A DNA stretch of 27,247 nt from an uncultured Collinsella sp. (GTDB lineage: Bacteria; Actinomycetota; Coriobacteriia; Coriobacteriales; Coriobacteriaceae): assembly GCA_959602875.1 (NCBI GenBank), contig CAUGVQ010000016.1, positions 1-27,247 of the forward strand. The letters are read 5' to 3'. Position 1 is the stretch's first letter; each line of letters starts with the position of its first letter. Below are positions 14,646 through 21,767 of the stretch, piece by piece. The notes under the pieces are model-generated. The model had not been told where the DNA came from. It saw nothing but the letters and a program-made list of their open reading frames with translations, and did no database searches. The position numbers and the translations under genes are program-made.

Positions 14646-16488
14646 CCCCTACGCTTCCACCGGCTCGGTGGCAACCGTTACCTCGAGCATCGTCGGCGGT
14701 GCCGACGACCTTACTGGCGGTGGCCCGGGTTCGGCGCCCAAGCTCTCCACGGGCACGGTCCTCGCGCGCCTCGCCGCCTACGTGCGCCCGCACGCAGGGC
14801 TGTTTGTCCTGTCGTTCATCTCGGCAGCGGTGTCGGTCATTCTGCAGCTTTACGTGCCGATCCAGATCGGCCGTGCCATCGACATCATCATCGGCCCCGG
14901 CCAGGTCGACTTCGAGGCGCTGCTTGTGCTCGCGACGCAGCTCGCCGCCGTGGTTACCGGCGCCTCCGTCACCCAGTGGATTCAGGGCTACTGCATCAAC
15001 CGCCTCTCGTACCGCGCGGTGCGCGACATGCGCGTCGAGACGAGTGAGAAGATCGGCCGCATGCCGCTGTCCTTCATCGACGCGCATCCGCACGGCGACC
15101 TCATCAGCCGCGTGGTAAACGACGTCGACCAGGTGGGTGACGGCCTGCTCCAGGGCTTCACGAACCTGTTCACGGGCGTCGTCACCATTGTGGGCACGCT
15201 CGTGTTCATGTTCACGGTTTCGGTCCCCATGGCCATCGTGGTCGTGCTCGTTACGCCGCTCTCCATCGTGGCGGCTGGTCTCATCGCCAAGCTCTCCAAC
15301 AAGAGCTTCGCCGCGCAGCAGCGTATCCAGGGCGAGCTCGGCGCGCACGTGGAGGAGTACGTCGGCCAGCAAAAGCTCGTGGCGGCCTTTGGTTTTGCGC
15401 CGCGCGCCGAGGAACGCTTTGGCTCCCTCAACGGCGAGCTCTACACCGCCGGCGAGCGCGCGCAGTTCCTAAGCTCGCTCTCCAACCCCGGCACGCGCTT
15501 TATCAACAACATCATCTACGCGGTGGTGGGCGTGCTTGGTTGCGCGTGCGTCATCACCGGCTGGCCCGCGACTCTTACGGTGGGTGGTGTCCAGACGTTC
15601 CTCTCCTACGCCAACCAGTACACCAAGCCGTTTAACGAGGTCACAAGCGTTATCACGCAGATTCAGACGGCGTTTGCCTCGGCCCGCCGCGTGTTTGCGC
15701 TCGTCGATGCGGCGGAGGAGACGCCCGACGCGCCTACCGCGATTGAGCTTGCCGACCCGCAGGGCGACGTCCAGATCGAGCATGTTGACTTCTCTTACGT
15801 GCCGGACCGTCCGCTTCTGCGCGACATTTGCGTGCATGCCCGCCCCGGCATGCGCTTTGCGCTCGTGGGCCCCACGGGCTGCGGCAAGACGACCCTCATC
15901 AATTTGCTGCTGCGCTTCTACGACGTTAACGCCGGGCGGATTTTGCTCGACGGGCGCGACATTCGCCAGCTCACGCGCAAGAGCCTGCGCGCAGCCTTTG
16001 GCATGGTGCTGCAGGAGACGTGGCTCTTTGAGGGCACGGTGGCGGACAACATTGCCTACGGCCGCCCCGACGCCACGCGCGAGCAGGTCATCGCTGCCGC
16101 CGAGCGCGCCCACGCCGACTCGTTCATCCGTGCGCTGCCGCAGGGCTACGACACGGTGATCGGCGAGGACGGCGGCACGTTCTCGCAGGGCCAAAAGCAG
16201 CTCCTGTGCATCGCGCGCATCATGCTCACCGACCCGGCGATTCTGCTGCTCGACGAGGCCACAAGCTCCATCGACACCCGCACCGAGCTGCAGGTCCAAG
16301 AGGCCTTTGACCAGCTCATGAGCGGGCGCACGAGCTTTATCGTGGCGCATCGCCTAAGCACGATCAGAAACGCCGACTGCATCCTCATGATGCGCGACGG
16401 CCAGATCATTGAACGCGGCGCGCACGACGAGCTCCTCGCCCGCGGCGGTGCCTACGCCGAGCTCTACAACGCCCAGTTCGCGGAGTAG
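14638..16488 (+). CDS. ABC exporter subunit with canonical ATP site (heterodimer half B)
   Basis: This half-transporter of 616 aa starts at ATG 14638 after AAGGAGGTGG; the longer frame from 14575 lies in the previous gene. The N-terminal 40 residues are Ser/Gly/Thr-rich. The six-helix membrane domain spans about 55-345 and the ATPase domain about 375-616: Walker A GPTGCGKTT (411-419), Q-loop VLQE, signature FSQGQKQ (515-521), Walker B ILLLDE with catalytic Glu540, D-loop SSID, and switch His571 in AHR. Catalytic residues are complete here, while its signature has Gln for the first Gly. The canonical composite site would be its Walker motifs plus FSGGQ of half A. Coupled to half A by an 8-base overlap. 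Confidence 0.94.
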   Translation: MPNPYASTGSVATVTSSIVGGADDLTGGGPGSAPKLSTGTVLARLAAYVRPHAGLFVLSFISAAVSVILQLYVPIQIGRAIDIIIGPGQVDFEALLVLATQLAAVVTGASVTQWIQGYCINRLSYRAVRDMRVETSEKIGRMPLSFIDAHPHGDLISRVVNDVDQVGDGLLQGFTNLFTGVVTIVGTLVFMFTVSVPMAIVVVLVTPLSIVAAGLIAKLSNKSFAAQQRIQGELGAHVEEYVGQQKLVAAFGFAPRAEERFGSLNGELYTAGERAQFLSSLSNPGTRFINNIIYAVVGVLGCACVITGWPATLTVGGVQTFLSYANQYTKPFNEVTSVITQIQTAFASARRVFALVDAAEETPDAPTAIELADPQGDVQIEHVDFSYVPDRPLLRDICVHARPGMRFALVGPTGCGKTTLINLLLRFYDVNAGRILLDGRDIRQLTRKSLRAAFGMVLQETWLFEGTVADNIAYGRPDATREQVIAAAERAHADSFIRALPQGYDTVIGEDGGTFSQGQKQLLCIARIMLTDPAILLLDEATSSIDTRTELQVQEAFDQLMSGRTSFIVAHRLSTIRNADCILMMRDGQIIERGAHDELLARGGAYAELYNAQFAE

Positions 16489-16493
16489 GGGAG

Positions 16494-16526
16494 CGGCTGC
16501 TGTCGCTCCTATTGGCGATACAGCCG
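16494..16526 (+). terminator. GC-rich hairpin after the ABC exporter operon
   Basis: CGGCTG (16494-16499) pairs with CAGCCG (16521-16526), with TCGC/GCGA pairing further in around a small internal bulge. It starts 6 bases after the stop codon. There is no clear T-run, so termination efficiency is uncertain. Confidence 0.4.
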
Positions 16527-16598
16527 CCGGCAGACGCTGAGAGCCCTCCTGCAAAGGCGCGCGTATCGATATGTACTGGCCGCTAGTGTTGCGGTCGC

Positions 16599-16714
16599 CG
16601 ATTTTCCGTGACTATGTCTGTGCAAAAGTTCGCTTCGCGACGGAGCGTTTCGCAAGTTCCCAGCTCAGAGCGTTGCTGTGTTTAAGGGCTGTTCGACATG
16701 GTCACGGAAAATCG
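16599..16714. repeat. 116-bp element with 20-bp inverted ends
   Basis: The left end CGATTTTCCGTGACTATGTC (16599-16618) and the right end GACATGGTCACGGAAAATCG (16695-16714) are inverted copies with one mismatch. The 76-bp interior has no credible ORF but contains small local inverted repeats. It lies in a 412-bp gap (16489-16900) that otherwise holds no gene I can support. It could be a small non-autonomous mobile element, a transcription stop or a structured RNA. It differs in sequence from the element at 5826-6022. Confidence 0.55.
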
Positions 16715-16900
16715 TCGCAGATTGATGAAGCGTGGTCCTCTGATGCGTCGAGCGCGCCCGCGTCCGCGCGGAGTTTGTCTGTTGGCGCTTGGCGGGAGGC
16801 TCGGGTGCGGTTGCAATCCTGCCGTATGGGTACAACGCTTGCAGCACAGAAGACAAAGAATGCAGGGTAGCGCGGTGACGCGCTCAGAGAGGGGCAGATT
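16715..16900. other. Gene-free stretch before the flavodoxin gene
   Basis: GC-rich sequence with no ORF of convincing codon use; short frames such as the one ending at 16870 look random. It ends in the flavodoxin ribosome binding site GAGAGGGGC. No clear promoter was recognised. Confidence 0.3.
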
Positions 16901-17434
16901 ATGAGCTACGCGATTGTTTGGGCAAGCAAGGGCGGCAACACGGCTAAGGTGGGCGAAGAGCTCGCGCGTTCGCTCGCAGCGGCTGACGCAGAGCTTGCTT
17001 ATGCGGGCGCCCTTCCTGCCGCGGGCGCGCCCGAGGAGGCGCAGGTCCTTGCGGCGGATACCGTGCTTGCGGGTTCGTGGACCGATAAGGGCGATTGCGA
17101 CCCGGCACTTGCCGAACTCCTCGCCAAGCTCGATGGCAAGCGCGTGTTCCTGTTTGGCACAGCGGGCTTTGGCGGCGACCCGGCGTATTTTGAGCGGATC
17201 CTCGGCAACTTCAAGAAGCATTTGCCTGCGGGCGCGGAGCTTCTGGGTGGGGCAATGTGCCAGGGCAAGATGGGGGCTGGCATTCGCCGCCGCTATGAGG
17301 CCATGCTTGCCGAGAACCCCGAGGACGCCCGCGCCCAGGCGATGATCGCCAATTTTGATGCGGCGCTCACGCATCCTACTGACGGTGACCTCGCCCAGAT
17401 TGTGAACGCGGCGCACGAGGCTCTTGGTTTCTAG
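16901..17434 (+). CDS. Flavodoxin-family protein, BilS-like
   Basis: This protein of 177 aa should bind FMN and carry electrons in the cytoplasm. The N-terminal strand-loop IVWASKGGNTAKVGEELA (5-22) is the phosphate-binding loop of flavodoxins. LAGSWTDKGDCDP (57-68) and FGTAGFGGDPAYFERIL (85-101) are the expected flavin-edge loops. The later LLGGAMCQGKMG and MIANFDAALTHP (148-159) resemble the flavodoxin-like BilS partner of gut bilirubin reductase. That resemblance is from memory and no BilR reductase is present in this window, so a general flavodoxin role is equally possible. The start has AGAGGGGC 8 bases upstream. It appears to be a single-gene unit between a repeat-bearing gap and a phosphatase gene. 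Confidence 0.85.
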   Translation: MSYAIVWASKGGNTAKVGEELARSLAAADAELAYAGALPAAGAPEEAQVLAADTVLAGSWTDKGDCDPALAELLAKLDGKRVFLFGTAGFGGDPAYFERILGNFKKHLPAGAELLGGAMCQGKMGAGIRRRYEAMLAENPEDARAQAMIANFDAALTHPTDGDLAQIVNAAHEALGF

Positions 17435-17492
17435 TCTGTAAGGGCTTCATCAGGCGGCTGACGGCCCGTCCGGCGTCGACCGAGGGCTACGA

Positions 17493-17498
17493 TATACT
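17493..17498 (+). promoter_or_regulatory. Candidate -10 box for the phosphatase gene
   Basis: TATACT lies 50 bases upstream of the ATG in otherwise GC-rich DNA. No good -35 at standard spacing was found, so support is weak. Confidence 0.3.
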
Positions 17499-17547
17499 CG
17501 AACGATGCGCCGAATATTTCGGTGTCATCTGGCATAAAGGAGAGAGC

Positions 17548-18321
17548 ATGTCCGCTGCTGCGCACACATCGGTGCCGCTCCGTCTGAGCGGGGCACATAA
17601 CGTGCGCGACCTCGGCGGCTTCTCCTTTACGGACCCCGATGGTACCACGGGCACCACGGCAAAAGGCGTCTTTTTGCGTTCCGGCTCGCTCACGCGCCTC
17701 ACCAAGCGCGACCGCGCGACGCTGCGCACCTACGGACTCGTGCGCGTTATCGATGTCCGCAGCACCTTTGAGCTCAAGATCTTTTCCGATCCGTACGACC
17801 GGCGCCCCGAGCCCGGCGTCGACTATCGCCACGTCCCCATGCTCGACCAACTCAACTCCAACGGGTTCCAGGGGCTTTTGCCCGAGAGTATGTTTGCAGT
17901 CTACCGCGACCTTCTCGACGAGGGGCAGGAAGGCTTTCGCCTGCTTATCGACGCGCTCGATGTTGAGGCGGGGTGCGTGCTCTTTCACTGTCGCGTGGGC
18001 AAGGACCGCACCGGCGTGATCGCAATGATTCTGCTCGACCTTGCCGGCGTGGCGCCGCGCGACATCATTGCCGATTACGCGGCGAGCGAGCGCTACATGG
18101 GCGGCTTTTTGCGTATGCAGCGCGTGGGCGCCTCGCTGCTCGCGCGGCGCATCGTGCCCAAGTGTCTGTTTGAGGCAAACCCGTCCGAGATGGAGCGAAC
18201 CCTTACGTACCTGCACGAACGCTACGGCAGTGCACGGCAATACCTAGTGGACACGTGCGGCTGCAGCGCCGCGGTAGTCGAGCGCATTTGCCGCCGGCTG
18301 CAGGGTCGCGCGGCAGGGTAG
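17548..18321 (+). CDS. Tyrosine/serine protein phosphatase (DSP-like)
   Basis: This cytoplasmic protein of 257 aa belongs to the bacterial tyrosine-protein phosphatase family that includes LipA/PtpB-like enzymes. Family start SGAHNVRDLGGF (14-25), then VFLRSGSLTRLT (41-52) and VIDVRSTFE (67-75). The catalytic loop is HCRVGKDRTG (147-156), with nucleophile Cys148 and Arg154; the Asp and Lys in GKD are typical for phosphatases that may also act on phosphoinositides. AAAGGAGAG lies just before the ATG. The stop is 8 bases from the convergent stop of the LTA-synthase-like gene. Substrate unknown. Confidence 0.93.
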   Translation: MSAAAHTSVPLRLSGAHNVRDLGGFSFTDPDGTTGTTAKGVFLRSGSLTRLTKRDRATLRTYGLVRVIDVRSTFELKIFSDPYDRRPEPGVDYRHVPMLDQLNSNGFQGLLPESMFAVYRDLLDEGQEGFRLLIDALDVEAGCVLFHCRVGKDRTGVIAMILLDLAGVAPRDIIADYAASERYMGGFLRMQRVGASLLARRIVPKCLFEANPSEMERTLTYLHERYGSARQYLVDTCGCSAAVVERICRRLQGRAAG

Positions 18322-18329
18322 CCAAACCG

Positions 18330-20615
18330 CTATTTGATCTTGGTCGTGCCCGGCGCGAGGTTGGGGTCCGTCTCGTTGGCGGCTCCCTGAAGCGTCTTGG
18401 TAAAGATGCCGTCGCCGTGCCCAAAGAGCTTGAGGTACTGGATCATCGACAGGTCGTAGCGCGTGTTCACGGCGGCATCGCCCGCCTCGGTGGTGGTCTC
18501 ATCTGCGGTGGTGCCCGTGAGGTACCACGTGCCGCGCGCGTCGCAGAAGCCGGTGGTGTTGATGGCCGGCATGCTCTCACGGGCGGTGAGCTGCGCCTTC
18601 TCGTAATCGGTGAGGGGCGCGCCAATGAGCTGCTTCATAAGGGCGCCGAGGTAGTTGATCGAGGTGTCGATGTTCTCGCTCATCTGGCTGTTGCCCGCGA
18701 CATCGTAGTTTGCCCAGATGACGTAGTCGGTCTGCCAGAGGCGCTCGGCATGGGTGGCCTCGTCCTCGCCGGTGAACCAGGCGTCGTTGTACTTGTCGGG
18801 GAAGAACGGCTGATGGTCGCCAAAGAACACCACGACCACCTTGCGGTCGAGCTGGCTGAGCTTGGAGAGGAACTGCTCGAGCGCGCGGTCGGACTCCTGA
18901 ATGAGCGCGAGGTATTCGTTGACTTCGGCGTCGTACTCGCCGTCGATGAGGTAGTTCGTCTGCTTATCGAGCGGCAGAAGCCCCGTCTCGTAGCCGGAGT
19001 GGTTCTGCATGGTCACGTCGAAGATGAACTGCGGGTCGCTGTTCTCGTCAAGCATCTGGAGGATCTTGTCGTAGGTTGCCTCGTCGGTCACCATGCCGCG
19101 GAGTTTGTCAGCGCCCTCAAAGTCCTCGATGGTGAGGAATTCGTCGAACCCAAAGTCGTTGTAGACGTTCTCGCGGTTCCAGTTGGTGCCGTGGTTGGGG
19201 TGCATCGCGGTGGTAGTGTAACCGAGCTCGCTGAACTGCTCGGCGAGGTTCTCGGTCTGGGTGAGGTTGTAGGTCGAGTACGGGTACACGCCGTTGCCGA
19301 GGTAGGCCATGGAGTTGCCGGTGAGGAACTCAAATTCGGTGTTGCAGGTGCCGCCGCCGTACGCGGAGACATAAAGCGTGCCGCGCGCTACGGCGTCGGA
19401 GATGCTCTTAAAGTACGTGGGGCCCTCGTAGTCGGCGTGCAGGTTCTGGTAGATGGAGAGGTCGGAGAAGGTCTCGTTCATGATGGCGATGACCGTGGGC
19501 TTCTCCTCGTCAAACTGCGCGGTGGCCTGGGCGCGCCCCTCGCTCGCGCCGGCGCCCTCGTCGTAGCTGGCGGCATAGCTGTCAAGCAGCTCCTCGGCCT
19601 CGGAGGCGGCGTAGTCGCGCGGCTTGGGCGGGATGATGGTCTGGGCGCTCGTGATGAACGAGGGGATGTAGCCCTGACGGTAGAAGCTCTCGAGCGGGCG
19701 CCAGGTGTAGATCTGGATGCCGAGGGTGTTGTAGTAATCGATAAGCGTCACGTGCGCGGTGATGCCAGCGAGGCAGAGCACACCCACAAGCAGGTTGATG
19801 AGGAGCACGCGGCGGGTGCGGCGAGCGCGCTCGGGGCGCCAGAGGCCGGCGATCATGAGCGCGAGCACGCCGAGTGCGGCGAGCGCGATGCCGTAGATGC
19901 AGTACGGCGAGAGCAGGTAGGTGTAGCCGGCGCTCACGGCAGCGGCGGTGCTTAGGGCAAAGAGGTCGCCGGGCTGGATGGGCATCGACTTGAAGAGGAT
20001 GACAAAGTACTCGGCGATGCCGAGAATGCAGAGTGCAAGCACAAGCACAGCCGGGGCGGTGGCGCGGCGCTGGAAGAGGAAGAACAGGCCGGCGAGCGCC
20101 GCGGTGATGAGCGCCCACTCAAGCAGAAGGCAGAGGGGATACATCCAGAGGAGGTCGTGGTTGCTGGGGATCTCGAGCCCCAGGGTGGCAAACACGCCGG
20201 CCACCAGCAGGGCGATGACGGTTGCGCACATGGGATGAGGGAAGCGGCTGCCCTTGGCGGTGAGGGAGCGAGCGCGCGCGGCCAGGTGCGGGCGGGCAAA
20301 GCAACAGGTGGCGACGAGCGTGAGCACAATGTTGGCAAAGAGCGCCGAGAGCGGGTCGTTCTCCACAAGGCCGAGCGTGGCCCAGACGCCGATGAAGAGC
20401 TGGATTGCGCAGATGACGACGCCCCAGGCAATGCCGCTCTTGCGGAAGAGCGCGGGCTGCGCCGCCGCGGCGTTGCCCTTTGCGGCGTGCGCGGCGCTAG
20501 CGGGTGCAGCGGACGTGGCGGCGCCTGCGATGGCGCCCGCAAAGCGGGTGTTGGCGAGGATGCCGAGCACAACGCTCGCGATCAGACCAATATATGAGAT
20601 GACGGCTACGATCAT
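18330..20615 (-). CDS. LTA-synthase-family membrane sulfatase-fold enzyme
   Basis: This protein of 761 aa has an N-terminal membrane half (helices near 3-22, 61-82, 88-106, 130-148, 158-181, 187-208, 236-257 and 268-290) and an extracytoplasmic alkaline-phosphatase/sulfatase-fold domain (about 370-670). Active-site signatures: MNETFSDL with metal-binding Glu381, GGGTCNTEFEFLTG with the presumed nucleophile Thr423, and FFGDHQPFF with Asp600/His601. This is the pattern of LtaS-type polyglycerolphosphate transferases. A Cys424/Cys691 pair might form a disulfide. After the domain there is a C-terminal tail of about 90 residues not usual in LtaS. The N-terminal helix set is longer than the five of LtaS, so it may transfer another phospho-alcohol onto a surface glycan. 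GGAAGGT lies before the ATG. Stand-alone gene, divergent from a nitroreductase. Confidence 0.9.
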   Translation of the reverse strand: MIVAVISYIGLIASVVLGILANTRFAGAIAGAATSAAPASAAHAAKGNAAAAQPALFRKSGIAWGVVICAIQLFIGVWATLGLVENDPLSALFANIVLTLVATCCFARPHLAARARSLTAKGSRFPHPMCATVIALLVAGVFATLGLEIPSNHDLLWMYPLCLLLEWALITAALAGLFFLFQRRATAPAVLVLALCILGIAEYFVILFKSMPIQPGDLFALSTAAAVSAGYTYLLSPYCIYGIALAALGVLALMIAGLWRPERARRTRRVLLINLLVGVLCLAGITAHVTLIDYYNTLGIQIYTWRPLESFYRQGYIPSFITSAQTIIPPKPRDYAASEAEELLDSYAASYDEGAGASEGRAQATAQFDEEKPTVIAIMNETFSDLSIYQNLHADYEGPTYFKSISDAVARGTLYVSAYGGGTCNTEFEFLTGNSMAYLGNGVYPYSTYNLTQTENLAEQFSELGYTTTAMHPNHGTNWNRENVYNDFGFDEFLTIEDFEGADKLRGMVTDEATYDKILQMLDENSDPQFIFDVTMQNHSGYETGLLPLDKQTNYLIDGEYDAEVNEYLALIQESDRALEQFLSKLSQLDRKVVVVFFGDHQPFFPDKYNDAWFTGEDEATHAERLWQTDYVIWANYDVAGNSQMSENIDTSINYLGALMKQLIGAPLTDYEKAQLTARESMPAINTTGFCDARGTWYLTGTTADETTTEAGDAAVNTRYDLSMIQYLKLFGHGDGIFTKTLQGAANETDPNLAPGTTKIK

Positions 20616-20831
20616 GGTGACCTTCCATCTCCGTCGGCGCGGCTACGTGCGTGTTTGCCGACGCCTAATCAAATGCTTACAAACCAACGCCTTATCGTAT
20701 CCTTCACGTGTCAAGAAAATGTCGACATGCGGTTTGTCCGCCGAAAAGCTATAACGCCTAAGATAAACGCAAGAAAGATCACAGAACCGCCGCAGCTTTT
20801 GGACGCTCGCGGCGCGGTGCGAGGAGGCCCC
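20616..20831. promoter_or_regulatory. Divergent promoter region with inverted repeat
   Basis: A 216-bp gap between the divergent LTA-synthase-like and nitroreductase genes. GTCGGC near 20633 and GCCGAC near 20657 form an inverted repeat on the LTA-synthase side. TATAAC near 20750 is a possible -10 for the nitroreductase, without a clear -35. No ORF here has coding character. Confidence 0.35.
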
Positions 20832-21632
20832 ATGACCAACATTGATGCGCTGTCCCAAGCTGTTGCCAACAATGCAACGCTGGACCTTATCTGCCGGAGG
20901 TCCTCGACCCGGGCGTTTGCGGACACGCCGGTTGACGAGGCCCAGCGTCAGGCGGTGCTCCATGCGGCAACGCGCGCGCCCTCGGGCGGCGCCATGATGA
21001 TGTACTCGATTATCGACATCCGCCGCCGCGAGACCATTGAGCGGCTCGCGGTTCTCTGCGACAACCAGCCCTTTATTGCCAAAGCGCCGTGGGCGCTGGT
21101 GTTTGTGGTCGACTACGCGAAGTGGATGGACCTCTTTTTTGAGCTGGACTGTGCCGATGCCGAGGGCACCGGCCCGCGCCCGCCGCAGCGCGGCGAGCTT
21201 GCCATTGCCGCGCAGGACACGATTGCGGCGGCTCAGACCGCGGTGATCGCTGCGGAGGCGGTGGGCCTGGGGAGTTGCTACATCGGAGACGTGGTCGAAC
21301 ATGCCGAGGAGGTGGCCTCGCTTCTCGACCTACCACCCTACACGCTGCCGCTCTCGATGCTGGTCTTGGGCACGCCCGCCAAGGAGCGCCCCGCCACGCC
21401 GCACCCCACGGTCAACATCGTGATGGAAGAGCGCTACCGTCGCGCCGACGCAAAGACGCGCGCCGCGCAGATTGCCGAGATGGACGCCATGTTCCGCCCG
21501 CACGCCACCGAGCCCGGCGCACGCGTGCGCGACATCTACCAGCGCAAGCACACGAGCGATTTTATGGCCGAGATGGACCGGTCGCTCGCGCTTTGGTACC
21601 AAAACTGGACGGGCGAGGCGCCGCTTTTGTAA
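20832..21632 (+). CDS. NfsA/FRP-type nitroreductase
   Basis: This flavin (FMN) oxidoreductase of 266 aa probably uses NAD(P)H to reduce nitro compounds, quinones or similar substrates in the cytoplasm. The start ATG 20832 follows GAGGAGG; the frame extends upstream to 20655 but that part looks non-coding. The family pattern is clear: RRSSTRAF (22-29) for FMN phosphate, ATRAPSGGAMMMYSI (47-60), a variable middle, AQTAVIAAEAVGLGSCYIG (135-152), and TLPLSMLVLGTPAKERP in the next strand. A long C-terminal arm of about 80 residues, ending FMAEMDRSLALWYQNW, is typical of the NfsA group, which forms dimers by arm exchange. No neighbour explains the substrate. Confidence 0.92.
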   Translation: MTNIDALSQAVANNATLDLICRRSSTRAFADTPVDEAQRQAVLHAATRAPSGGAMMMYSIIDIRRRETIERLAVLCDNQPFIAKAPWALVFVVDYAKWMDLFFELDCADAEGTGPRPPQRGELAIAAQDTIAAAQTAVIAAEAVGLGSCYIGDVVEHAEEVASLLDLPPYTLPLSMLVLGTPAKERPATPHPTVNIVMEERYRRADAKTRAAQIAEMDAMFRPHATEPGARVRDIYQRKHTSDFMAEMDRSLALWYQNWTGEAPLL

Positions 21633-21666
21633 GCAACACCTCGCCCGCGTAAAACCCGTACGCGCT

Positions 21667-21767
21667 CAAGCGCTTGGGGGTATGTGGTCGCGCCTAGGTT
21701 TATGTTGCCACGCCCTGGGTGGATGCGGCTACGTACTTAAGCGTAAGTGGTCGCGCCCTTAGGGGCG
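21667..21767. terminator. Convergent-end region with hairpins and 11-bp direct repeats
   Basis: Between the converging nitroreductase and kup genes there is a palindrome CAAGCGCTTG (21667-21676), a small hairpin ACTTA/TAAGT (21735-21748), and CGCCC/GGGCG (21754-21767) overlapping the kup stop. GTGGTCGCGCC occurs at 21684-21694 and 21747-21757. The hairpins may terminate both genes, but none has a clear T-tail. Confidence 0.35.

Noticed and set aside
12810..16488. Pseudogene call for the exporter because of the Asp-for-Glu and Gln-for-His changes
   Set aside because: These are regular features of the degenerate half in heterodimeric exporters, and both frames are intact.
16571..16870. 99-codon frame in the gap after the ABC exporter operon
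   Set aside because: No ribosome binding site, atypical composition, and it overlaps the 116-bp inverted-repeat element.
18255..19955. 566-codon open frame on the + strand
   Set aside because: Antisense to the LTA-synthase-like gene; repeated Val/Gly/Glu composition is the complement of that gene, with no ribosome binding site.
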